In this document: positions 53,504 through 62,280 of the stretch, one piece after another
How positions within the stretch are numbered: position 1 is the stretch's first letter
How the letters are laid out: every line of letters starts with the position of its first letter
Source: Candidatus Poribacteria bacterium
GTDB lineage: Bacteria; Poribacteria; WGA-4E; WGA-3G
Reading direction: 5' to 3'
NCBI GenBank assembly: GCA_022820835.1
Contig: JAJEET010000020.1
Coordinates: 36,131 to 100,130, forward strand
DNA length: 64,000 nt
Translations under genes and position numbers: made by a program
The notes under the pieces: generated by a model
Databases searched by the model: none
Seen by the model: the letters and a program-made list of their open reading frames with translations, nothing else
What the model was told of the DNA's origin: nothing

Positions 53504-55405
53504 ATGACGAAAATATCTAAAAAGAGACGCTATCTCGTACTTGGCTGTTTGCTCGCCCTTTATGCCTTGCTGGCTATCGCACCAGTCTTCGCACAGGACG
53601 TGACCGAGGCTGAATACCGAGAGTTCCCGAAGATCGGCAGCCGAAGTGCTGCGTGGATTGCCGCACAACTCCACCTTTTATTTGGATCCTTTATTCTCGG
53701 GGTCCCAATGTTTGCTGTTATCATCGAATTTATTGGATGGAGAACCAAGGACGCACGATACGATCGGATGGCACAGGAGTTTATTAAACTCTGTATGGGC
53801 GCGTTTTCGACAACAGCCTTGCTCGGTGGTGTCCTCGTCTTTATCCTCATCTGGTGTTATCCAAAGGTGATGAGTAAACTCAGCGGTATATTCGGACCGA
53901 CGATGATTTTTTATGTCATCCTATTTTTCGGCGAAACCTTTACGCTCTACCTTTACTCCTACGGATGGGATAAGATGCAAGGGCGACATAAAGGGTGGCA
54001 CCTCTTCCTCGGCGTTTTACTAAACGTCTGGGGCACCGCGATTATGTTCGTCTCTAACTCATGGTTGAGTTACCAGACGAGTCCGGCAACACAGCACGGC
54101 GTTGTGTCTGAGATGCGTAAGAAATCCTGGATGGAGGAGCAATTGGCTGCGGATCCATCACTCACACCGGAAACCGTTATGGAGGGCGTTAATGACCATT
54201 CAATGATTCCGCTCCACAACGAGACAACGGGCGAATTCATGGGTACCGTTTGGGACGCTGTCAATAACTTTACGTGGATGCCGATTAATATCCATCGACT
54301 CGTCGGGAATATCGCTTTCGGAGGGTCCATTGTCGCAGCTTACGCCGCATTCCGATTCCTCGTTGCCAAAACAAAAGAAGACAGAGCACACTACGATTGG
54401 ATGGGATATACTGGGAACTTCATCGCACTCTGTGGACTTATCCCACTGCCTTTCCTCGGTTATTGGCTCGGTAGAGAAATCTACATGTTCAATAACACCA
54501 TGGGCATTAATATGATGGGGAGCCTTTTCTCTTGGCTGTTCATTATTCAGGCAGTTATGATCGGCGTCTTATTCATCGGCGCGAACTACTATCTCTGGTC
54601 AGGCATGGGACGTATTGACGGTGCAGAAGTCTACGCACGCTACCGGCCATGGATGATTATTGCTATCATTGTCTCTGTCGCAATTTGGATGACACCGCGG
54701 ACACTCTCTAAAATCTCAAGCGCAAGTGAACTGAGCGCAATGGGCGGCGCAAACCATCCACACCTCGGACTGTTCGGCTTGATGACCGCCAAAAATACCG
54801 TCGTTAACATCATTATTCTTACCACTTTCTTGAGTTTTCTATTTTATCGGCGGTCGGGGAAAGTACCAACAGTCGGCTGGAGAAAAATCGGGAACATCGC
54901 GATCACTTCTATCTGCGTCTTTGCGGTTATCGCAATTGTGGTGATCGGTATCGTCGGGTTTAGTGTTCCAACGGACTTCCGCGTCAACGTCCTAACCCCG
55001 TATCAGGTTCTCATCGCGCTCGCTCTTATGGCTATTGTTACCGTTATTGACATTTTCATGTATCGCAAAGCTACGACATCCGGGACCATTAACTGGGGCG
55101 AGATGACAGACCGATCGCAATACGTTTTGATCCTCATCGCGATTACGTTTACCTCACTTATGGGACTCATGGGATACGCACGATCCGGATTGCGAGAGGG
55201 ATGGCACATTTTCGGAGTCATGCAGGATACGTCCGTTGATGCGTTTACACCACTTCTCAGCGAAGCAGTGAACATGGTGGCTATTATTATGGTGGCATTC
55301 TTCGCACTCGTCGGGTTCATCTTCTGGCTCGGCTTGTGGGGGGAAAAGAAAAAACAAGAGAAGACCGCTGTGGAAGCAGAAGTTGCCGCGCAAGGGGATG
55401 ATTAA
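53504..55405 (+). CDS. Divergent cytochrome bd-type oxidase subunit I-like protein
   Basis: 633 residues, about 13-14 helices, with an N-terminal signal or anchor ('LGCLLALYALLAIAPVFAQ'). The CydA-like core is 'AAWIAAQLHLLFGSFILGVP' (His of the high-spin haem), 'FFGETFTLYLYSYGWDKM' and 'WMPINIHRLVGNIAFGG' (His of haem b558). One of the two conserved glutamates of the FxxE...E pair is replaced. No subunit II gene is adjacent, and the C-terminal helices extend beyond normal CydA. It sits among c-type cytochromes, so it may take electrons from them or serve as a quinol-side module. Not a standard CydA; compare 24134. Confidence 0.75.
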   Translation: MTKISKKRRYLVLGCLLALYALLAIAPVFAQDVTEAEYREFPKIGSRSAAWIAAQLHLLFGSFILGVPMFAVIIEFIGWRTKDARYDRMAQEFIKLCMGAFSTTALLGGVLVFILIWCYPKVMSKLSGIFGPTMIFYVILFFGETFTLYLYSYGWDKMQGRHKGWHLFLGVLLNVWGTAIMFVSNSWLSYQTSPATQHGVVSEMRKKSWMEEQLAADPSLTPETVMEGVNDHSMIPLHNETTGEFMGTVWDAVNNFTWMPINIHRLVGNIAFGGSIVAAYAAFRFLVAKTKEDRAHYDWMGYTGNFIALCGLIPLPFLGYWLGREIYMFNNTMGINMMGSLFSWLFIIQAVMIGVLFIGANYYLWSGMGRIDGAEVYARYRPWMIIAIIVSVAIWMTPRTLSKISSASELSAMGGANHPHLGLFGLMTAKNTVVNIIILTTFLSFLFYRRSGKVPTVGWRKIGNIAITSICVFAVIAIVVIGIVGFSVPTDFRVNVLTPYQVLIALALMAIVTVIDIFMYRKATTSGTINWGEMTDRSQYVLILIAITFTSLMGLMGYARSGLREGWHIFGVMQDTSVDAFTPLLSEAVNMVAIIMVAFFALVGFIFWLGLWGEKKKQEKTAVEAEVAAQGDD

Positions 55406-55909
55406 ATGAGAAAAATAACTTCGCTTATTGTTCTATTGGCGTTGATTTTCGGTCTCCCTTTTATATCTAACGCTCAAACAGAATTGGAAGTCCTGACCAA
55501 AATCGCAAATGCCGCTGAACATGATGCTGAAGCCGACGCAGATGCTGACGGCTGTTTATACTTCTGTGGTGGTTTTTCTCTTGCACTTGGTGGGGGATGC
55601 TTTTTAGGTGCGCTGAGTTTAGTACCCGCTTATTCGTATCGACCTTCTCCGCCGCTCAGTCGACTCGCAGGGAAACCACCTGAATATATTGCGGTTTATG
55701 TAGATACCTATAAAGAGCAAAGGAGATCAACTGCCGCAAGTGCTGCAATCGTCGGTTGTACTTTGGGCGCAGCCACTGCTGGATGCCTGGCACTCGCTGG
55801 TGTTACGCCATGGTCAACTGCTCTTCAGGAATCGGTTGATGAATACGGGCACGGCGTAAATGTCGTTCTTACTGGAATCAGTCGCGTGGCAGTCATAAAA
55901 AGTTGGTAA
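55406..55909 (+). CDS. Secreted hypothetical protein with Cys/Gly-rich segments
   Basis: ATG follows the previous stop without a gap. Signal peptide 'SLIVLLALIFGLPFISNA'. The mature part has an acidic stretch ('AEHDAEADADADG'), a Cys/Gly-rich hydrophobic segment ('CLYFCGGFSLALGGGCFLGA') and a second hydrophobic helix ('AAIVGCTLGAATAGCLALAG'). No CxxCH. Not recognised. Position suggests a structural partner of the bd-like subunit. Confidence 0.65.
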   Translation: MRKITSLIVLLALIFGLPFISNAQTELEVLTKIANAAEHDAEADADADGCLYFCGGFSLALGGGCFLGALSLVPAYSYRPSPPLSRLAGKPPEYIAVYVDTYKEQRRSTAASAAIVGCTLGAATAGCLALAGVTPWSTALQESVDEYGHGVNVVLTGISRVAVIKSW

Positions 55910-55925
55910 ACGATAAACCGCTCCT

Positions 55926-56100
55926 AATGTAATGGAGAGCGGGTTTAAGAATGGCACGCTAAAGTTCAAACCCATGTCATTTAACCGCAAGGAATGGTTG
56001 GAAAGCGGTAGAACAAAGTGCGTAGCTCGCAATGTAATGGAGAGCGGATTTAAGAATGGCACGTTAAAGTTCAAACCCATGTCATTTAACCGCAAGGAAT
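55926..56100 (+). repeat. Two direct repeats of 70 bases, 105 bases apart
   Basis: Copies at 55926-55995 and 56031-56100 begin 'aatgtaatggagagcgg' and end 'ttaaccgcaaggaat', with two differences. The second copy ends 10 bases before the next ATG and supplies its ribosome site. Confidence 0.75.
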
Positions 56101-56110
56101 AATTAAAATA

Positions 56111-57625
56111 ATGTCAAGAAATACGCTCATAAAAATTGTAAGTCTGATCTTAATGGTGGTGAGTTTCATCGCCTATATTGCTGGCGCATCCGCATTCCCA
56201 ATCGCCTCAGAGAATCTGCTACCTTGGTCGGCATGGTTCCTGATCTCGGTCATCGTAAACATCATATTGTGGTCCAACGTTGTTAAGTTGCTTACTTTCT
56301 CGCTTGCCGTGATATGGTTTTATGCCTTTGTCGCCGGGCTTGTACCGGAAAGTTCCACAGCGGTGAATTTAACCGAACTCGATTGGAGTGATCCAGACGC
56401 AGTCGCTGAGCAGGGTGCCTTGGTGTTTAACGGGAAAGGACAGTGTGCCGCATGCCATACGGTGGATACTTCCGCACCGCCAGGGAGATGTCCCGACTTG
56501 ACAGACATCGGCACTAACGCCGCAACCCGTGTACCCGGTATGGATGCAAAAGCGTATTTGATTGAGTCCATGTATCAACCGGCGAACTTTCTTGTCCCCG
56601 GCTACGGCAAAATTATGCCAGAGGTCTGGAAAGCACCTATTAATCTCTCCAAATTAGAAATTGAAGCTGTTATCGCCTATCTCCAGAGCCAAGGTGGCGA
56701 AATTGACCCGACACCGTTTGATGAGCCTATAGATAGAGCAGATGTCGGGACGGCTGCTGAAGCACTTCCACCCCTGCTCACGGGGGACCCAGAACTCGGC
56801 AAAAAGGTCTTTGTTGATGTCGCATGTATCTCATGCCACGCAGTGACAGGCATAGAGAGTCCCGCAGCCGGTGAAACAACTGAAGAAGATTTTGAAATCG
56901 TTACCGCACCAGACCTCTCCGAAATCGCAGCCTTTAACGATATGCGCTACCTCGAAGAATCGATCCTGTTACCCGCCGCACAGATTGTTAGTGGGTATGG
57001 TGCTGTTACTGTGCGTGCCAAAGGAACGACCTTCCAAGGGACACTCGTCTCACAGGACACCGAAAAAATTGTTGTCCGAACCAAAGCCGCTGACGGAACG
57101 GAAGAGGAACATACCATCTTATTAAGCGAAATCGATGATGAACCGATTGAAGAACTCACAAACCTACAGGCGAGAGGTTATTTTACACTGACGCTAACAC
57201 CCACGGATGCAGATACATCCGTAACCGGTGAAATCGTTTCGGAAACCGATGAAACTGTGACGCTTAAAGTCGGCGACGAAAATAAAACTTTTTCTAAAAC
57301 AGATGTAAAGAGTCAGATGACCGCTCTCACTTTCGATGATGACGAAATTGTAGGTGAACATGTTTCAGGAACAATAGACGATGATGAGATTATCTTAATC
57401 GTAGATGGAACTGAAGAAGTATTTGACCCCTTCGAGTTCGCTGAGACTACTATGGCCCGGGCACGTGGTAAAAAACTTCTTGTTACATCGCCAATGCCTG
57501 AAAACTTCCCGCTTATCTTAACGGTCACAGATATGACCAATCTACTCTCTTTCTTAAGTACACTCACCGGGGCAACCGCAGAGGCAGCTCCCGAAAGTAC
57601 AGCGGAGGAAACTCCCGCGGAATAA
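56111..57625 (+). CDS. Membrane-anchored dihaem cytochrome c
   Basis: 504 residues. Three N-terminal transmembrane helices ('IVSLILMVVSFIAYIAGASA', 'WFLISVIVNIILW', 'AVIWFYAFVAGLVP') are followed by two cytochrome c domains with CAACH (~115) and CISCH (~239). A beta-rich insert ('VRAKGTTFQGTLVSQDTEKI' and neighbours, ~300-445) splits the second haem domain. The axial-Met region 'TSPMPENFPLILT' comes only after it. The same type of insert is in the octahaem protein. C-terminus is low complexity (Ala/Glu/Thr). Confidence 0.88.
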   Translation: MSRNTLIKIVSLILMVVSFIAYIAGASAFPIASENLLPWSAWFLISVIVNIILWSNVVKLLTFSLAVIWFYAFVAGLVPESSTAVNLTELDWSDPDAVAEQGALVFNGKGQCAACHTVDTSAPPGRCPDLTDIGTNAATRVPGMDAKAYLIESMYQPANFLVPGYGKIMPEVWKAPINLSKLEIEAVIAYLQSQGGEIDPTPFDEPIDRADVGTAAEALPPLLTGDPELGKKVFVDVACISCHAVTGIESPAAGETTEEDFEIVTAPDLSEIAAFNDMRYLEESILLPAAQIVSGYGAVTVRAKGTTFQGTLVSQDTEKIVVRTKAADGTEEEHTILLSEIDDEPIEELTNLQARGYFTLTLTPTDADTSVTGEIVSETDETVTLKVGDENKTFSKTDVKSQMTALTFDDDEIVGEHVSGTIDDDEIILIVDGTEEVFDPFEFAETTMARARGKKLLVTSPMPENFPLILTVTDMTNLLSFLSTLTGATAEAAPESTAEETPAE

Positions 57626-57742
57626 CAGACGACATCGGGTTTTACTATGATTGCTTGAAAATTCTCAAATCCAGTTTTGAATCAACCAAAAGCCTGCCTG
57701 AAACGAAGTGGAAGGCAGAGCAGAAACTTAATAATTAAAAAA

Positions 57743-58519
57743 ATGAAAAAATTGTCGCTTTTCACAATATGTCTCATAATTCTGATCGGGTCTTGGGTCT
57801 TTCTGGAATTCGTCGTTGGTGGCGTCATTTCAGTACCGATACCCAATAGCGTGATTGCGATGTATATGGGGTTAATTGTAATCGCCATCTTGGTGCATAT
57901 CTCCGTTGAGGACTCGCAGTTCCGTGAATTTTTACGTCCTATTCATGAAACACTCGTGGACGACAGACGACGTATCCGCCGCCGTGTTCTTGTGGTGTTA
58001 ATCCCAGTCTTTTTGCTTTTTTATTCTTTCTTAATTTTTGCACAACGTGCCAACCCACCGGGAAGCCCGCGCGACGCGCACCCATCACCGCCACTCGAAT
58101 TAACTTACAAAGATGAGGTCATCGGCACGATGCAAGATGTCGTTAACCCGTACCGGCATTATCAAAAAGATGATCCCGAGGCATTCAAGGCACATGTTGA
58201 GAACGGAAGACGCGTCTATCATCAGAATTGCTTTTATTGCCACGGAGACCATTTAGATGGGCAGGGGCATTTCGCACCCTACCTCCAACCGCTACCAGCT
58301 AACTTCCAGGATCCGGGAATTATTCCCAACTTCCAAGAATCTTTCTTCTTTTGGCGAATTGCCAAGGGAGGACCAGGGCTACCAGCAGCCGGCACACCAT
58401 GGGATTCAGCAATGCCTATCTGGGAAGATCACCTGACAAAAGAAGAAATTTGGGACGTTATCCTATTTCTATCTGAGTACACCGGTTATCAACCACGAAC
58501 CTTTGGGGAGGCACACTAA
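57743..58519 (+). CDS. Membrane-anchored monohaem cytochrome c
   Basis: 258 residues from ATG 57743 ('MKKLSLFTICLIILIGSW'). The frame open to 57677 is unlikely. Three hydrophobic helices are followed by a single class I haem domain with 'CFYCHGDHLDGQGHF' and axial Met in 'DSAMPIWEDHLTKEE'. Stop directly abuts the next ATG (58520), so the two cytochromes are co-translated. Confidence 0.88.
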   Translation: MKKLSLFTICLIILIGSWVFLEFVVGGVISVPIPNSVIAMYMGLIVIAILVHISVEDSQFREFLRPIHETLVDDRRRIRRRVLVVLIPVFLLFYSFLIFAQRANPPGSPRDAHPSPPLELTYKDEVIGTMQDVVNPYRHYQKDDPEAFKAHVENGRRVYHQNCFYCHGDHLDGQGHFAPYLQPLPANFQDPGIIPNFQESFFFWRIAKGGPGLPAAGTPWDSAMPIWEDHLTKEEIWDVILFLSEYTGYQPRTFGEAH

Positions 58520-60238
58520 ATGAGAATCAGAACAATTGCTCTCCTATTCCTCCTATTTGGAATTCTTGCTGTGTTTAGTTTGGCATACGCACAAAACGCA
58601 CCAGAGGCTTCCGAAAGAGGGAAAGAGGTTTATGAAAACTCCTGCGCACACTGCCACGGTGTCGAAGGTAGAGGCGACGGTTCCGCCGCTGAGAATCTAC
58701 TCCCAAAACCGAGAGATTTTACACGCGGTCTGTATAAAATCCGCTCCACAGAAGCAGGACAACTCCCAACAGATCAAGATCTCTTTGACATTATCACCGA
58801 AGGGATGCCAGGGTCATCTATGCCCGAATGGGAAACTGCATTGAGTACAAATGATCGCTGGGAAGTCGTCGCATATATCAAAACTTTCTACGACGGTTTT
58901 AAAGAAAATGAAAATCCACCAAAACAGATTACCCTGGAAGGAAAAATTTCTTACTCTCCGGAGAGCGTCGACATCGGAAAAGAGCTTTATGTTGAACTCG
59001 GGTGTGTTGAATGCCACGGAAATGTCGGGCGCGGCGATGGCACCTCCGCACCAACACTGACAGATAGTTGGGGATTCCAGACATGGCCCGCAAATCTGAC
59101 GCAAGGCTGGACATTCCGAGGCGGTCCTGACACCGAAGACATCTTCAAACGATTTATCGGTGGAATCGCAGGTTCACCGATGCCTGCCTTTGAAGGAGAC
59201 AGTTTCCTGAATTTTGGGTTAACTTCTGAGGAATCCAAACGACTCATCGAATTGGAAAATAAAGACGAGATGACAGAGGCGGAAGAAGAAGAATCTGGAA
59301 AATTTTACGAAAAAATGGATGCCGCTGTTGACATCGCACTTACCATCAAGGAAGGTGGTGAGGTCAGCGCAGCTGAAATACAGACTTATAACGACGCAAT
59401 GAAAATCGTCTATGAAAAGAGCTGGCATCTGGCGAACTACGTGAAGTCACTTATGCCTGAAAAGCAGCCTGAACCGGCTATTGGTAATAACGTACTGCGT
59501 TCGCAATACGTGCAAGGCGAATTACCCGATTTTGATGATCCCACTTGGGAAACGTTTAAAGCCAGATATTTCCCGCTCGTCGGACAGGTGGTCATTGAAC
59601 CTCGACAGTTTAACCCAACAATTGATGGCGTACACGTCAAATCGTTTTACAACGACACAGAGGTCGCCTTCCTCTTTGTCTGGGATGACCGAACCCATAC
59701 AACTGCGGACGAAACGGACGAAACGACTGGGAAACCGCTTGAGGATGCATTGGCAGTCCAATTTCCTGTTAAGGTACCACAAGGACCGACGGCTCCGAAA
59801 CCCTATTTCTTATGGGGCGGGAGACTTCCAGTCTATCTCTGGCACTGGAAAGCCTCTATGCCTGAACAGGTGACTGAACTCACAGCTAAGGGTATCAACA
59901 ATGCCGAAGCTCAGGAAGTGCAAGGCGAACTCGAAGTAAAAAGTGACTACACGGATGGACAATACAAACTGTGGGTAAAACGTGCCTTGAAGACAGAGGA
60001 CAAAAAAGACTTACAACTTGACACCGGTGTTTTTGTTCCAATCGCATTCTCTGCTTGGGATGGTTCCAACGGAGATGTTGACACAAAGTTGACGATGACG
60101 AGTTGGTATACTTTTGTACTCGAACCTGTTCCATCTTCGAGACGGTTCATTTATCCGCCTTTAATCGCGCTCCTCTCTATCGGCTTACTCTTCGGTCTAC
60201 GAGCCTTCGTACAACGCAGAAATACAGAAGAAGTGTAA
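58520..60238 (+). CDS. Dihaem cytochrome c fused to an ethylbenzene-dehydrogenase gamma-like domain
   Basis: Signal peptide 'TIALLFLLFGILAVFSLAYA'. Two cytochrome c domains ('SCAHCHGVEGRGDG' at ~41 and 'GCVECHGNVGRGDG' at ~166). Residues ~330-540 form a beta-sandwich like the haem-b-binding gamma subunit of ethylbenzene dehydrogenase/DMSO-reductase-type enzymes ('VHVKSFYNDTEVAFLFVWDD'). One C-terminal transmembrane helix ('FIYPPLIALLSIGLLFGL'). 572 residues. No molybdenum catalytic subunit is nearby, so here the domain likely relays electrons. Confidence 0.85.
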   Translation: MRIRTIALLFLLFGILAVFSLAYAQNAPEASERGKEVYENSCAHCHGVEGRGDGSAAENLLPKPRDFTRGLYKIRSTEAGQLPTDQDLFDIITEGMPGSSMPEWETALSTNDRWEVVAYIKTFYDGFKENENPPKQITLEGKISYSPESVDIGKELYVELGCVECHGNVGRGDGTSAPTLTDSWGFQTWPANLTQGWTFRGGPDTEDIFKRFIGGIAGSPMPAFEGDSFLNFGLTSEESKRLIELENKDEMTEAEEEESGKFYEKMDAAVDIALTIKEGGEVSAAEIQTYNDAMKIVYEKSWHLANYVKSLMPEKQPEPAIGNNVLRSQYVQGELPDFDDPTWETFKARYFPLVGQVVIEPRQFNPTIDGVHVKSFYNDTEVAFLFVWDDRTHTTADETDETTGKPLEDALAVQFPVKVPQGPTAPKPYFLWGGRLPVYLWHWKASMPEQVTELTAKGINNAEAQEVQGELEVKSDYTDGQYKLWVKRALKTEDKKDLQLDTGVFVPIAFSAWDGSNGDVDTKLTMTSWYTFVLEPVPSSRRFIYPPLIALLSIGLLFGLRAFVQRRNTEEV

Positions 60239-60247
60239 AAATATATA

Positions 60248-60372
60248 GAACCCAAGGGCTGTCGGCTGTCAGCCGTCAGCAGTCAGTAAACAACTCGTGA
60301 CAGCTATGTTAACTGTTCCTGTCACAAGAAAATCTCTTAACTGAAAGCCGAAGGCTGATGGCTGACGGCTAT
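60248..60372 (+). repeat. Inverted heptamer-repeat element before the second cupredoxin gene
   Basis: Left arm 'ggctgtcggctgtcagccgt' and right arm 'ggctgatggctgacggcta' are complementary, with a ~60-base centre. Unlike the other three copies, a ribosome site (AAAGGAG) follows before ATG 60386. Confidence 0.7.
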
Positions 60373-60385
60373 TAAAGGAGAAAAA

Positions 60386-61177
60386 ATGAAAACCTATTTG
60401 TTGGCAAGTCTCACCCTCCTTCTCGCGTGCTGCTACGTTGGTATCGTTGGTATCACCTTCGCGGCTGACTCCGATGCAGGCGAAATGGAAATGCTAATAT
60501 TTCCTGAAAATTATAAACCGATGCCAGTAAGCAACGGCGGCACGATTAGCGGCGTAGTGAAGTTTGAAGGTGACAAACCTGAAATGAAAGTACTCGAGAT
60601 CACTAAAGACCCTAAGGTTTGTGGGGCTACCGAAAAATACGATGAATCCGTCGTCATTGGTGAAGACAACGCACTAAAAAATACAATTGTCTATCTTATT
60701 GATATTACTGAAGGCAAAGATTTTGACAAAGAGGCGAAATTGGAAATCGACCAGAAGGAATGCAAGTTCACGCCGCATGTCCAGATTGTTCCGGTCGGTC
60801 AACGCCTAACGATGCTCAATAACGATAGAGTTAATCACAACGTTCATATCTTCAGTATCATCAACACCCCGGTTAACAAGCAGCAGACGAAGACCCGGAA
60901 AAAAATGCCGCTCGCGGGGGTAAAGAAAGCTGAGGGACCTGTAGCCGTAAAATGTGATATTCACGGTTGGATGTCCGCTTGGATCGCCTACGTTCCGCAT
61001 CCGTATTTCGCCGTTACGAACGAAAAAGGTGAATTCACACTTGAGGATGTCCCCGCAGGCAAGTATAAACTCGGGTATTGGCACGAAACGTGTGGCACGA
61101 ACAACGAGTCTCCAGCTGAGGTAACCGTAGAGGCAGGCGGCACGGTTACACAAGAATTCACGCTGAAACTTAAATAA
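60386..61177 (+). CDS. Cupredoxin-like periplasmic protein, paralogue of 52606
   Basis: Signal peptide 'ASLTLLLACCYVGIVGITFA'. Same plan as the gene at 52606: Cys region 'KDPKVCGATEKYDESVVIG', His ligands in 'VNHNVHIFSI', Cys-His-Met in 'VKCDIHGWMSAWI', and a C-terminal beta-sandwich ('GEFTLEDVPAGKYKLGYWHE'). 263 residues. Two copies flank the cytochrome set, which suggests distinct partners. Confidence 0.8.
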   Translation: MKTYLLASLTLLLACCYVGIVGITFAADSDAGEMEMLIFPENYKPMPVSNGGTISGVVKFEGDKPEMKVLEITKDPKVCGATEKYDESVVIGEDNALKNTIVYLIDITEGKDFDKEAKLEIDQKECKFTPHVQIVPVGQRLTMLNNDRVNHNVHIFSIINTPVNKQQTKTRKKMPLAGVKKAEGPVAVKCDIHGWMSAWIAYVPHPYFAVTNEKGEFTLEDVPAGKYKLGYWHETCGTNNESPAEVTVEAGGTVTQEFTLKLK

Positions 61178-61209
61178 GTGGATCGCACACAATTTTCAAA
61201 CTTTTTATA

Positions 61210-61230
61210 GGCGCGGTTTGTAACCGCGCC
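61210..61230. other. Perfect 9-bp-arm hairpin upstream of the ABC ATPase gene
   Basis: GGCGCGGTT and AACCGCGCC around TGT. No T-run follows. The GTG start is 11 bases beyond. Could lower read-through or hide the start. Confidence 0.5.
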
Positions 61231-61240
61231 ATCTTTAACA

Positions 61241-62173
61241 GTGGAAAACAGGCTTGAAGTAGAAAATCTTTCCTATGCTTATCCAGAACGACACGCACTT
61301 GATAATGTCAGTTTTAGGGTCTCATCTGGTGAGATTTTCGGACTCCTCGGACCAAACGGAAGTGGGAAAACAACCCTTTTTAAAATCTTATCAACACTGA
61401 TACCGATAACTTCTGGTTCTGCGCGTATCCTCGGATATAACTTAGCCACCGAAGTGAGAGTGATTCGAGAATTTTTAGGGGTCGTTTTTCAGCACCCAGG
61501 ATTAGATGGTAAACTTACCATCATTGAGAACTTACGCCATCACGGGCATCTTTACGGCCTCTCAGGTAAAACTTTGCAGCAACGGATTTCGGAACTCCTC
61601 GAATGTTTTGGAGTCGCTGATCGAGCCAAAGAACGTGTCGAAATTCTATCTGGAGGATTACAAAGACGCGTTGAAATCGCGAAATCGCTGCTACATTCTC
61701 CGCGTGTGCTTTTACTTGACGAACCTACAAGCGGCTTGGATATAAACGCTCGTCAACAACTCAATGACTATCTCGGTGTACTTGCGCAGACGGAAAATAT
61801 TCTCGTGTTCATGACAACACACCTCTTAGAAGATGCCGAAACGTGTGATCGGGTCGGAATATTGGATGCCGGTAGGTTAGTCGCACTCGGAGAACCTGAC
61901 GAACTCAAAGCAGAAGTCGGTGGTGATGTGATCTTTATAGAGAGCACAGACAGCGATACCCTCGGGATTGCTATTATTGAGGAGTTCGGCGTTTCAACGG
62001 TGCTAACAGACGATGGACTACGCCTTGAATGTGAACGAGGACATGAATTTGCTCAAGACGTGGTCGCCGCATTTCCTGATGAAATCCAGTCTGTACGCTT
62101 CGGAAAACCGACACTCGCAGATGTGTTCATGAAATTGACAGGGAACCTATTTGAGGAGAGGAAGGAAAATTAA
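61241..62173 (+). CDS. ABC transporter ATP-binding protein (DrrA/NatA type)
   Basis: 310 residues. Walker A 'GLLGPNGSGKTTLF', Q-loop 'VVFQHPGLDGKLT', signature 'LSGGLQRRVEIAKSLLHS', Walker B 'VLLLDEPTSGLD', switch His in 'MTTHLLEDAETCD'. C-terminal DUF4162-like extension. Paired with the ABC-2 permease 108 bases downstream. Such pairs often lie beside cytochrome oxidase genes; substrate unknown. GTG start, weak ribosome site. Confidence 0.93.
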   Translation: MENRLEVENLSYAYPERHALDNVSFRVSSGEIFGLLGPNGSGKTTLFKILSTLIPITSGSARILGYNLATEVRVIREFLGVVFQHPGLDGKLTIIENLRHHGHLYGLSGKTLQQRISELLECFGVADRAKERVEILSGGLQRRVEIAKSLLHSPRVLLLDEPTSGLDINARQQLNDYLGVLAQTENILVFMTTHLLEDAETCDRVGILDAGRLVALGEPDELKAEVGGDVIFIESTDSDTLGIAIIEEFGVSTVLTDDGLRLECERGHEFAQDVVAAFPDEIQSVRFGKPTLADVFMKLTGNLFEERKEN

Positions 62174-62259
62174 AAGAATCCAAAACTGAAAGCCTCTATA
62201 GGCTTGTGTTGAGAGGACCGACCTACGCGAGGCAGGTGTGTGCATAACACACCTCAACG

Positions 62260-62280
62260 AACCGCAAGGAAAATTAAAAT
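62260..62280 (+). promoter_or_regulatory. Recurrent 'aaccgcaagg' leader directly before a start codon
   Basis: 'aaccgcaaggaaaattaaaa' runs to the TTG at 62281. Near-identical to 11561-11584 and 56086-56110, and contains the only ribosome site. Confidence 0.55.
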
